Part shown: one piece after another, positions 28,188 through 36,349 of the stretch
Numbering within the stretch: the first letter of the stretch is position 1
Layout: each line of letters starts with the position of its first letter
Source: Streptomyces showdoensis
Lineage (GTDB): Bacteria > Actinomycetota > Actinomycetes > Streptomycetales > Streptomycetaceae
DNA length: 64,000 nucleotides
Assembly: GCF_039535475.1 (NCBI RefSeq)
Contig: NZ_BAAAXG010000027.1
Location: 1 to 64,000 of the forward strand
Direction of reading: 5' to 3'
The notes under the pieces: model-generated
What the model saw: the letters and a program-made list of their open reading frames with translations, nothing else
Databases searched by the model: none
Told to the model about the DNA's origin: nothing
Program-made: the position numbers and the translations under genes

Positions 28188-28232
28188 CGCCGAGGGGCCC
28201 GGTACACGATGCGTGTACCGGGCCCCTCGGCG
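28188..28232 (-). terminator. 20-bp-stem hairpin, rbpA terminator
   Basis: Arms 28188-28207 and 28213-28232 pair perfectly (CGCCGAGGGGCCCGGTACAC) around a 5-nt loop. It lies 42 bp past the rbpA stop on the reverse strand. Confidence 0.75.
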
Positions 28233-28274
28233 TATCTCTCGGGCCGTGCGGCCCTCAGGCCGTGCGGCCGTCCG

Positions 28275-28649
28275 TCAGGCGGACTTGCGGCTGTCGCGCG
28301 GATGCACGGCGATGTTCATGGCGCCGGACCGAAGAACCGCCAGCCGCTCGGCCAGCACCTCCTCGAGCTCCTCGCGGGTGCGCCGCTCCATGAGCATGTC
28401 CCAGTGCGTACGCGCCGGCTTGCCCTTCTTTTCCTCGGGGCCGTCCCCGTCAACCAGGAGTGCCTGGATCCCGCAGACCTTGCACTCCCACTCCGGCGGA
28501 ATCTCCGCCTCGACCGAGAAGGGCATCTCGAAACGATGCCCCTTCTCGCATGCGTACTCCACCGCCTGGCGCGGGGCCAGATCGATGCCGCGGTCGGTCT
28601 CGTAGCTGGTCACCACGAGGCGCGTGCCGCGAAGAGCTCGCTCACTCAT
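28275..28649 (-). CDS. rbpA: RNA polymerase-binding protein RbpA
   Basis: 124 residues. RbpA binds RNA polymerase and principal-type sigma factors, stabilises open complexes and supports growth and rifampicin tolerance in actinobacteria. The zinc set Cys34, His38, Cys56, Cys59 is intact (YACEKGHRFEMPF, EWECKVCG). The basic linker KGKPARTHWDMLMERR and the sigma-interaction helices RTREELEEVLAERLAVLR follow. Length and start (MSERALRGTRLVV) match the S. coelicolor protein SCO1421. A SigR-type promoter lies 62 bp upstream, in line with published SigR control of rbpA. Confidence 0.96.
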   Translation of the reverse strand: MSERALRGTRLVVTSYETDRGIDLAPRQAVEYACEKGHRFEMPFSVEAEIPPEWECKVCGIQALLVDGDGPEEKKGKPARTHWDMLMERRTREELEEVLAERLAVLRSGAMNIAVHPRDSRKSA

Positions 28650-28710
28650 GAATCGTGCCTCCCGGGCTTGTCGCCCACAGGACAGGTGTCGCTGTCGTCG
28701 TCATCCGGTC

Positions 28711-28736
28711 AACGTCCGGTCGGCGGTAAAGATTCC
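28711..28736 (-). promoter_or_regulatory. SigR (disulfide-stress) promoter of rbpA
   Basis: On the reverse strand, GGAAT (28732-28736) and GTT (28711-28713) are separated by exactly 18 nt, the SigR consensus GGAAT-N18-GTT. Confidence 0.8.
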
Positions 28737-28904
28737 CGTTCCGGGTCATGCGTCGCCCGTCGTGCCGCCCCTTGTTCTACCCACCAGTGCCCGTTTTGTC
28801 ACATCTGGCAGGAGATGTCACTCAACGTCTTCACCAAGTCAGCACGCAGTAACGGTCCGCCTGGCAGGCCAAAGGCGTACACTACCGGCCTTTCACTTCC
28901 GCGT

Positions 28905-30329
28905 CTAAATCCGGTCCGGAACGGGGTTGCCCGCGGCGGCCACGGCCTGCCGAACCGGGACCCTCGCGAGGAGCACGAAGCCGACGGCGAAGAAGATCAC
29001 CAGGGAGATGATGGCATCCCGGTAGCTTCCGGTCACCTGATACGCGAGACCGAACACCAATGGCCCCAGCCAGCTCAGTCCGCGGTCGCTCATCTCGTAC
29101 GCCGAGAAGTACTCCGCCTCCTTGCCGCGCGGCACCAGATGGGAGAAGAGCGAGCGGGAGAGCGCCTGGCTGCCGCCCAGGACCAGGCCGATCGCCGCCG
29201 CCAGACAGTAGAAGAACACCGGCGCGTCGGCCGGCAGGAAGTACCCCGCCGCCAGGATGCCGGTCCACACGGCCAGCGACGCGAGGATCGTCCGCTTCGC
29301 CCCGTACGAACGGGCCATCCGGCCCATCCCGAGCGCCCCCGCGACGGCCAGCACCTGCACCAGCAGCACCGCCGTGATCAGCGTCGTCTGGTCGAGGCCC
29401 AGCTCCTCCGAGCCGTACACCGAGGCCTGCGAGATCACGGTCTGCACGCCGTCGTTGTAGATCAGGTACGCGAGCAGGAAGGAGAGCGTCAGCGGATGGC
29501 GGCGCATGTCCCGCAGGGTGGCCCGCAACTGCTTCCAGCCGCTGCCGACGGCGCCCTCCGCCCCGTGGCCGGCCGGGGCGGCCAGGTCGGTACGGCGGTC
29601 GCGCAGGCGCCGCAGCGGCACCAGCGTGAAGGCGCCCCACCACAGCCCCGCCGAGGCGAGGCAGATCCGCACCGCGTCGCCCTCGGAGAGGCCGAAGGAG
29701 TCGTGGCCGGTGTAGACGACCAGGTTCAGCACGAGGACCAGCGCCCCCGAGGTGTAGCCGAAGGCCCAGCCGCGCGAGGAGACCGTGTCCCGCTCCTCGG
29801 GCTCGGCGATCTGCGGCAGATACGCGTTGTAGAGCACCATCGACACCGACAGCGAGGCGTTCGCCACGATCAGCAGGAACGCGCCCAGCAGGTAGCGCTC
29901 GCCCTCCAGGAAGAACATCCCGGTGGTGGCCGTGGCCCCCACGTACGCCGCCGCCGCGAGCAGCGGCTTCTTCCGGCCCGTGCGGTCCGCCATCGCGCCC
30001 ACCAGGGGCATCGCGAGCACCGCGACGACGATCGAGGCGGACACGGCGTACGCGAAGAGGGAGCCGGCCCGCACGGGTATGCCCAGCGGGTGCACGAACC
30101 CCTCCGGGTCCGCCGCCGCCTTGGCCACCGAGGTCAGGTACGGCCCCAGGAACACCGTCAGCACGCTGGTCGAGTAGACCGAGCAGGCGAAGTCGTAGAA
30201 GTACCAGCCGCGCTGCTCGCGCCTGCGCTCGGCAGGGCTCGCCGGACCCTCCGGGCCGGCCGGGCTGTCCGGACCGGCCGGATCGGCGCCGTGGCCGTCC
30301 GGGCGGCCGGTGTTGTCGACGTCGGTCAA
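28905..30329 (-). CDS. MFS transporter, UMF1/Atg22-like
   Basis: 474 residues, about 12 membrane helices. The opening WYFYDFACSVYSTSVLTVFLG is the UMF1/Atg22-type signature, and GAMADRTGRKKPLL is the MFS loop 2-3 motif. Homologues are linked to amino-acid efflux from compartments or unknown solutes; the substrate here is unknown. The N-terminus is a 40-residue Gly/Pro-rich tail. The start is a TTG at 30329 with GAGGGGGCG upstream, unusual but the best available. Confidence 0.78.
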   Translation of the reverse strand: MTDVDNTGRPDGHGADPAGPDSPAGPEGPASPAERRREQRGWYFYDFACSVYSTSVLTVFLGPYLTSVAKAAADPEGFVHPLGIPVRAGSLFAYAVSASIVVAVLAMPLVGAMADRTGRKKPLLAAAAYVGATATTGMFFLEGERYLLGAFLLIVANASLSVSMVLYNAYLPQIAEPEERDTVSSRGWAFGYTSGALVLVLNLVVYTGHDSFGLSEGDAVRICLASAGLWWGAFTLVPLRRLRDRRTDLAAPAGHGAEGAVGSGWKQLRATLRDMRRHPLTLSFLLAYLIYNDGVQTVISQASVYGSEELGLDQTTLITAVLLVQVLAVAGALGMGRMARSYGAKRTILASLAVWTGILAAGYFLPADAPVFFYCLAAAIGLVLGGSQALSRSLFSHLVPRGKEAEYFSAYEMSDRGLSWLGPLVFGLAYQVTGSYRDAIISLVIFFAVGFVLLARVPVRQAVAAAGNPVPDRI

Positions 30330-30378
30330 GGCCGCGCCCCCTCGTTCGTCCCCGAGTTCCCCGTGGTGGTACGCGCGC

Positions 30379-31143
30379 TCAGACCCACAGTCCGCGGTCG
30401 GTCAGGACACCGCGCAGCGTCTCCAGATGATCGGTCATGATGCCATCCACGCCAAGGTCCAGGAGGGCGTGCATCCGCTCGGGTTCGTTGATCGTCCACA
30501 CGTGCACCTGGATCCCCCGGGCGTGCGCCTCGCGCACGAAGCGCCGGTCCACCACCGGGACGCCCGCCTGCCGCTCCGGCACCTGGGCCGCGACGGCGCC
30601 CGCGCGCAGCGCCGCCGGGATGCCCAGGGAGCGCAGCCGGAGGCCGAGGATCCCCTTCACCCCGTACGAGGTGGCCAGCCGCGGACCGGCGAGCCGCTGG
30701 GCCCGGGCGACCCGGCCCTCGGTGAACGAGCCCACGCAGATCCGGTCCCAGGCGCCGGTCCTGGAGATCAGGTCCACCAGCGGCCCCAGGGCGGACTCGG
30801 ACTTCAGGTCCACGTTCCAGCGCGCTTCGGGGAACTCCTCCAGGAGCTCCTCGAAGAGCGGCAGCGGCTCCTTGCCGGCGACCCGGGCCTCCCGGACCGC
30901 CGCCCAGGGCAGGTCCCGGATCCGGCCGCCGGTGTTCGTCACCCGGTCCAGGGTCGGGTCGTGGAAGGCGACCAGGACGCCGTCCGCCGTCGTGTGCACA
31001 TCGGTCTCGAAGTAGCGGTATCCGGCCGCGGTCGCGCGCCGGAACGCCTCCGCGGTGTTCTCCAGGCCGTCCGCCGTGCCGCCGCGGTGGGCGAAGGGGA
31101 GGGGGGCCGGGTGGTCGAGGTAGGGGTGGCGTACGCGAGTCAC
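30379..31143 (-). CDS. Glycerophosphodiester phosphodiesterase
   Basis: 254 residues, cytoplasmic GDPD TIM barrel that splits glycerophosphodiesters into glycerol-3-phosphate and an alcohol. His19 (FAHRGG), Glu28 (GLENTAEAF), the metal site FETDVHTTADGVLVAFHD and the C-terminal barrel strand VHVWTINEPERMHALLDLG are all present. GTG start at 31143. No signal peptide, so it acts inside the cell. It is followed after 49 bp by the MFS gene on the same strand. Confidence 0.88.
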   Translation of the reverse strand: MTRVRHPYLDHPAPLPFAHRGGTADGLENTAEAFRRATAAGYRYFETDVHTTADGVLVAFHDPTLDRVTNTGGRIRDLPWAAVREARVAGKEPLPLFEELLEEFPEARWNVDLKSESALGPLVDLISRTGAWDRICVGSFTEGRVARAQRLAGPRLATSYGVKGILGLRLRSLGIPAALRAGAVAAQVPERQAGVPVVDRRFVREAHARGIQVHVWTINEPERMHALLDLGVDGIMTDHLETLRGVLTDRGLWV

Positions 31144-31160
31144 CGCCGCAGTATGGCGGG

Positions 31161-31853
31161 TCAGGGTGTCGGGGCGGCGACGGACGTGGGTGCGACATCC
31201 GGCACACCGGGGCCGGCGTCCGCCTCGGGGGTCGCCTCCGGGGTCGCCTCGGGGATCGCGAACAGCGGCAGGAAGAACTGCGCCAGCGGGCCGATGCACA
31301 GGGCGTAGAGGACCGTGCCGACGCCCACCGAACCGCCGAGGACGAAGCCGGTGGCGACCACGGCTATCTCGATCGCCGTGCGGACCAGCCGGATCGACCG
31401 TCCGGTCAGCCGGTGCAGGCCGGTCATCAGGCCGTCGCGCGGACCGGGGCCGAGCCGCGCCGCGATGTAGAGGCCGGTCGCCGCGCCGTTGAGCACGATG
31501 CCGAGCACCATGAGGGCGATCCCGGCGGGCAGGCCGTCCACGTCGGGCACGAGGGCGAGCGTGCCGTCCATGGCGAGGCCGACGACGAAGACGTTGGAGA
31601 CGGTGCCGAGGCCCGGCTTCTGCCGGATCGGGATCCACAGCAGCAGGACGACCGCCCCGACCGCGATGGACACGACCCCGATGGTCAGACCCGTCCTCTC
31701 GGCGAGACCCTGGTGGAGGACGCCCCAGGGCTCCAGGCCGAGCCCGCCCCGCACCAGCAGCGCCGAGCTGATCCCGTAGAGCGCGAGACCGGCGTAGAGC
31801 TGCGCGAGGCGGCGGGTCAGATGCCGGCCGCGGAGGCCGGAGGCGATGGACAC
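31161..31853 (-). CDS. YczE/YitT-like membrane protein
   Basis: 230 residues, five or six membrane segments, with LYGISSALLVRGGLGLEPWGVLHQGL and ARLGPGPRDGLMTGLHRLTG, the conserved loops of the YczE family. GTG start at 31853 preceded by GGGGGCAG. The C-terminus carries short Glu-Ala-Thr-Pro repeats. YczE-type genes are often divergent from MocR regulators, exactly as here, so this is the probable target of the neighbouring regulator; the transported or sensed compound is unknown. Confidence 0.78.
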   Translation of the reverse strand: MSIASGLRGRHLTRRLAQLYAGLALYGISSALLVRGGLGLEPWGVLHQGLAERTGLTIGVVSIAVGAVVLLLWIPIRQKPGLGTVSNVFVVGLAMDGTLALVPDVDGLPAGIALMVLGIVLNGAATGLYIAARLGPGPRDGLMTGLHRLTGRSIRLVRTAIEIAVVATGFVLGGSVGVGTVLYALCIGPLAQFFLPLFAIPEATPEATPEADAGPGVPDVAPTSVAAPTP

Positions 31854-31967
31854 AGGACTGCCCCCTGAGTGGTGACCTGGGTGGTCATGGTGGACTGGCT
31901 CATGACACTCTGTGGCGGGGGAAGACGTGCCAACCATGGCCAATTCGCGGAAGGTGGACTGATTTCC

Positions 31968-33469
31968 ATGGCCCAGTGGACTTCAGCGGTGGGGCCTGCC
32001 CAGCTGGCCCGGCAGCTCCAGGCCCAGCAGGCCCGGCCCGCCGTGCCCGGCGCCCGCAAGCCGCCCGCCTACCGCGCCCTCGCCGACGGCATCCGGCTCC
32101 TGGTCCTGGAGGGCCGCGTCCCCGGTCGCCGCCCGGCTGCCCGCCGAGCGGGAGCTGGCCCTCGCCCTGACCGTCAGCCGCACCACCGTCGCCGCCGCCT
32201 ACGAGGCGCTGCGCACCGAGGGCTTCCTGGAGTCGCGGCGCGGCGCCGGCAGCTGGACCGCGGTCCCGGCCGGCAACCCGCTGCCGGCCCGCGGGCTCGA
32301 ACCGCTGCCCCCGGAGTCGCTCGGTTCCATGATCGACCTGGGCTGCGCGGCACTGCCCGCGCCCGAGCCCTGGCTCACCCGGGGCATCCAGGGCGCCCTG
32401 GAGGAGCTGCCGCCGTACGCGCACACCCACGGCGACTACCCGGCCGGACTGCCCGCCCTGCGCCAGATGCTCGCCGACCGGTACACCGAGCGGGGCATCC
32501 CGACCATGCCCGAACAGATCATGGTCACCACCGGTGCCATGGGCGCCATCGACGCCATCTGCCACCTCTTCGCGGGCCGCGGCGAGCGGATCGCGGTGGA
32601 GTCCCCCCTCCTACGCCAACATCCTCCAGCTGATGCGGGAGGCCGGCGCCCGGCTGGTCCCCGTCGCCATGGCCGAGGGGCTCGCCGGCTGGGACCTGGG
32701 CCGCTGGCGCCAGGTGCTGCGGGACGCGGCGCCCCGGCTCGCGTACGTCGTCGCCGACTTCCACAACCCCACCGGAGCCCTCGCCGACGAGGACCAGCGC
32801 CGCCAGCTCGTGGAGGCGGCCCGCTCGGCCGGCACGGTGCTCGTGGTCGACGAGACCATGACCGAGCTCTTCCTGGACGACGACGTGGCGATGCCGCGGC
32901 GGGTCTGCGCCTTCGACCCGGCCGGGGCCACGGTGCTGACCGTCGGCTCGGCGAGCAAGGCGTTCTGGGCGGGCATGCGGATCGGCTGGGTGCGCGCCGC
33001 GCCGGACGTGATCCGCTCCCTGGTCGCCGCCCGCGCCTACGCGGACCTCGGCACCCCGGTCCTGGAGCAGCTCGGCGTCAACTGGCTGATGCGCACCGGC
33101 GGCTGGGAGGAGGCCGTCGGCCTGCGCAGGGCCCAGGCCAGGGAGAACCGCGACGCCCTGGTGACGGCCGTGCGCAGGGAGCTGCCGGACTGGGAGTTCG
33201 AGGTGCCCCGCGGCGGCCTGACGCTGTGGGTGCGCACCGGCGGTCTGTCGGGCTCGCGCCTCGCGGAGGTCGGCGAGCGGGTGGGCGTCCGGGTGCCGTC
33301 CGGGCCGCGCTTCGGGGTGGACGGCGCCTTCGAGGGGTACGTACGGCTCCCGTTCACGGTCGGCGGCCCGGTCGCCGACGAGGCCGCCGCCCGCCTGGCC
33401 GCCGCCGCCCGCCTGGTGGAGTCCGGCGCCGGGGCCGGCGTCGAGGCGCCGAGGTCCTTCGTGGCCTGA
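31968..33469 (+). pseudogene. MocR-family PLP-dependent regulator (two frameshifts)
   Basis: An N-terminal GntR-type HTH (AYRALADGIRLLVLEGRVP..., LALTVSRTTVAAAYEALRTEGF) is fused to an aminotransferase-like PLP domain (ADFHNPTGAL, VVDETMTELF, Lys in VGSASKAFWAGMRIGW). Two one-base insertions break it: an extra G at 32124-32125 and an extra C in the C run 32603-32608. With both removed, one uninterrupted protein of about 500 residues results. Both sites are homopolymeric, so sequencing error is likely. MocR proteins sense PLP or amino compounds. GGAAGGTGG precedes the ATG. Confidence 0.85.
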
Positions 33470-33486
33470 GCCGGGCCCGTACGCGG

Positions 33487-33522
33487 GAGGGCGGCCGCAC
33501 CTTCACCGGTGCGGCCGCCCTC
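33487..33522. terminator. Bidirectional terminator hairpin
   Basis: 14-bp stem (GAGGGCGGCCGCAC / GTGCGGCCGCCCTC) with an 8-nt loop followed by TTT, between the convergent MocR and P-loop genes. Confidence 0.75.
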
Positions 33523-33544
33523 TTTCGCGTACGGGATGCGGGGC

Positions 33545-35182
33545 TCAGCCCTCCGCGGGCACCGGGGCGGACAGCGCCGCGGTGCCGGGCTCCTTGCGGA
33601 GGGTCGGCGCCGTGTCGGCGTCGACGTCGGGGTCGGGCGCGGAACCGGGGGCCGGGGCGATCGTCGCCATGGTGGCCGTCTGCCGCTCGGGCAGCAGCTC
33701 CAGGACCGCCTGGCGGTGCGCCTCGCTCGTGGCGTCGTCGAAGGGGTCCGGCGTGGCCGGCACCTGGAGGCGCAGCACCGGCGCGGTGCCGAGACGGGCG
33801 TAGCCGCGGCCGGGCGGGACGTCGGGGACCGGCGTGGTGTGCGGCGGGCCGCCCAGGACCGAGGCGATCTGCTCCGGGGAGGCCGGGCCGAGCACGACCC
33901 GGGCCCGGGTGTGGCCGCGTACCGTCTCGCCGAGGACGTCCAGGCTGTCGAACTGCTCGGCCACCACGACGGTGACCTGCGCCGCGCGGCCGTGCCGCAG
34001 CGGAACCTGGAGCAGGTCCTGCGGGTCGGGGCGGCCGTCGGCGGCGGCCAGGTGGCCCAGCACGCTCGGCCGGTCGAGCAGGATCCACAGCGGGCGACGG
34101 GTGTCCTCGGGCGCCGGGTGGCCCGCCTGGCGGGCCCGGTTCGCGGCGATCAGCCGCCGCTCGGTCTCGTGCGCCGCCCACTCCAGGCTCGCCAGGGCGC
34201 CGGAGAGCCCGCACTCGACGGCGAGCACCCCGGCCCGGCCTACGAGACAGGCGAACTCGCCGGTGCCGCCGCCCTCGACGATCAGCACGTCGCCGTGGGG
34301 GAGGGCCTGGAGCGCGATCGAGCGCAGCAGCGAGGTGGTGCCGCTGCCGGGCTGTCCGACGGCCAGCAGGTGCGGCTCGGTGGAGCGGGGGCCGGTGCGC
34401 CAGACGACGGCCGGGGCGTCCTCGGTGCCGTCGGCGGCCCGCACCGGCACGGTCCGCTGCACGGCGTCGGCGTCGGTGAAGCCGAGCACCGTCTCGCCGG
34501 GCACGGTGACGAAGTGCTGGGCGGCGATGGTGGTGGGGAGCGCGTCGAGCACGTGCATCGTCAGCCGGTTGCCCTCCTCGTCCCAGTCGAAGAGGTACTC
34601 GCGGCCGCGTCCCGACTTGGCGTGCAGCAGCTGCTCGATGCGGGCGCGGGCGGCGGGCTCGCCGTCGGTGAAGTACGGGGGGTAGGCGATGCGCAGCCGG
34701 GTGGGCCGGCCGTCCTCGTCGAAGGCGTAGTCCGAGAAGGCGCCGCTCCAGTCCCCGCCGTGGGCGAAGAGGGGTTCGGGGTCGTCCGGGAGCGAGAGGT
34801 AGGGCACCAGGGCCTCGTAGAGGCCCTTGAGCCGGGCGACCTCGGCGTCGTCGGGCCCGGTCTTGACGACCGGGCGCTCCCGCCCCTGCCAGGCGGCCGC
34901 GCCCATCACCCCGACGAGGGCGAACAGCGGGCCGTACGGCATGAAGGCGACGACCAGGACGCAGGCCGCGACCAGGAACAGCGTAGGACCGCGCCGCTCC
35001 TTGGGGGTCGCGGCCCACTTGGCGCGCGCGGTCGCGGCCAGCTTCCGCAGACCACGCGAGATGGTGATCAGCGGATGGAGCACGTCGGTGGCGCTGTCGG
35101 CGGCCGTGCGCGCGATCTCTCGGCTGCGAGCGATCTGGGCGCTGCCGCTGCTCAGAATGCGGGGGAGTGGTCGCCGGGCCAC
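33545..35182 (-). CDS. Membrane-anchored FtsK/TraB-like P-loop ATPase
   Basis: 545 residues. Two membrane helices at about 68-98 (TLFLVAACVLVVAFMPYGPLF) precede a soluble part with Walker A GQPGSGTTS (276-284) and a Walker B-like strand LWILLDRPS. Spacing and the small membrane partner resemble the FtsK/SpoIIIE/TraB group that moves DNA, but the Walker A Lys is replaced by Thr (GSGTTS), so ATP hydrolysis may be weak or absent. The next upstream gene in the operon encodes a 64-residue membrane protein 37 nt away. Function unknown. Confidence 0.65.
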   Translation of the reverse strand: MARRPLPRILSSGSAQIARSREIARTAADSATDVLHPLITISRGLRKLAATARAKWAATPKERRGPTLFLVAACVLVVAFMPYGPLFALVGVMGAAAWQGRERPVVKTGPDDAEVARLKGLYEALVPYLSLPDDPEPLFAHGGDWSGAFSDYAFDEDGRPTRLRIAYPPYFTDGEPAARARIEQLLHAKSGRGREYLFDWDEEGNRLTMHVLDALPTTIAAQHFVTVPGETVLGFTDADAVQRTVPVRAADGTEDAPAVVWRTGPRSTEPHLLAVGQPGSGTTSLLRSIALQALPHGDVLIVEGGGTGEFACLVGRAGVLAVECGLSGALASLEWAAHETERRLIAANRARQAGHPAPEDTRRPLWILLDRPSVLGHLAAADGRPDPQDLLQVPLRHGRAAQVTVVVAEQFDSLDVLGETVRGHTRARVVLGPASPEQIASVLGGPPHTTPVPDVPPGRGYARLGTAPVLRLQVPATPDPFDDATSEAHRQAVLELLPERQTATMATIAPAPGSAPDPDVDADTAPTLRKEPGTAALSAPVPAEG

Positions 35183-35219
35183 GTCGTACTCCTGGAGTGG
35201 TGGAAGGGGCGGAGGGGCG

Positions 35220-35414
35220 TCAGAACTTGATCCCGCCCAGAAGGCTGGCGAGGCTCTGTCCGCCCGCGGTGATGCTCGGGGCGATGGCGGTGCCCGCGAG
35301 GTAGAACCCGAAGAGGGCGCTGACGAGGGCGTGCGACGCCTTCATGCCGTCCTTCTTGAAGAACAGGAAGCAGATGATGCCGAGCAGGACGACGCCCGAA
35401 ATGGACAGGATCAT
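35220..35414 (-). CDS. 64-residue membrane protein
   Basis: Starts MILSISGVVLLGIICFLFF, then a basic turn KKDGMKAS and a second hydrophobic segment ALFGFYLAGTAIAPSITAGG; two membrane helices with a short cytoplasmic loop. A good ribosome site (AGGAGAA) precedes the ATG at 35414. First gene of the P-loop ATPase operon. Its size and topology recall the pilin-like or Spd-type small proteins encoded beside conjugative ATPases, but there is no plasmid module here. Confidence 0.75.
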   Translation of the reverse strand: MILSISGVVLLGIICFLFFKKDGMKASHALVSALFGFYLAGTAIAPSITAGGQSLASLLGGIKF

Positions 35415-35474
35415 GAGGTGTTCTCCTGGTTGAGGGGACAGTCACCATCAGTCCTTCCAGGTTCACAGCAAGTA

Positions 35475-35504
35475 TCTATATGACTAAAGGTGCATATGGG
35501 TGAA
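35475..35504 (-). promoter_or_regulatory. Promoter of the P-loop ATPase operon
   Basis: Reverse strand: TTCACC (35499-35504), 18-nt spacer, TATAGA (35475-35480). The 35440-35540 stretch is AT-rich compared with everything around it. Confidence 0.5.
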
Positions 35505-35708
35505 TTGCTGACGTTTTCACTTGACCGGCGTAGAACCGGCCCTTCTTCGGGTGGCGAAAAGTCCGGAGCGCGCTAAAAGGGAGCGCGTTGCGAGTGATCT
35601 TTGCCTCGGTGGGGCGCGGTCATGTCCCCGACCGGGCAGTACCCTGTCGATTCACTCGTACGGCCTCACGCGCCGTGCGCAGGCCGAGCACGAGAGGTAG
35701 GCGTCACC

Positions 35709-36107
35709 ATGAGCGAGAGCCAGGCCCCGGACCCCGAGGTCGTCGAGCTGGCTTCCAAGGTCTTCGACCTGGCCCGCACCGGCGACGCGGCGGCCCTCGC
35801 CGCCTACGTCGACGCGGGGGTCCCGGCGAACCTCACCAACGAGAAGGGCGACTCGCTCGTCATGCTCGCCGCCTACCACGGGCACGCCGACGCGGTCGCC
35901 GTCCTCCTGGAGCGCGGTGCCGACGCCGACCGCGCCAACGACCGCGGCCAGACCCCGCTCGCCGGTGCCGTCTTCAAGGGCGAGGACGGCGTCGTGCGCG
36001 CCCTGCTGGCCGGCGGGGCGAATCCGCAGGCCGGGACTCCGTCCGCCGTGGACACCGCGCGCATGTTCGGCAAGGCCGAACTCCTGGAGCTGTTCGGAGC
36101 CGGGTGA
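35709..36107 (+). CDS. Ankyrin-repeat protein
   Basis: 132 residues, nearly all ankyrin repeats (VFDLARTGDAAALAAYVDAG, GDSLVMLAAYHGHADAVAVL, GQTPLAGAVFKGEDGVVRAL, then a capping helix). Cytoplasmic binding scaffold; the partner is unknown. The ATG at 35709 has GAGAGGTAG upstream; an in-frame earlier ATG lacks one. It precedes a HEAT-repeat gene by 242 bp, and that gap holds no clear signal beyond GAGG before the next start. Confidence 0.78.
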   Translation: MSESQAPDPEVVELASKVFDLARTGDAAALAAYVDAGVPANLTNEKGDSLVMLAAYHGHADAVAVLLERGADADRANDRGQTPLAGAVFKGEDGVVRALLAGGANPQAGTPSAVDTARMFGKAELLELFGAG

Positions 36108-36349
36108 ACATCGGCTGAACCCCAGGTGAGAGCAGCGTCGTAAATGTGGTCGCGGTGGCGAAATGGGTGGGTCATCATGACGTCGGGCCCGCAGGGGGCC
36201 ACCGACGAGAGGCAGAGGAAGATGGTCACTGGCAAGCGCAGGACGACGGGCGGCCCGACATGTTGCCGCACGGCCTAGGCGATCAGCCTGACCCGGTTCA
36301 TCCCGGATTCCCCCCGGTCGTGTCGACAGCTTGATGTGAGGCGTCTTCC

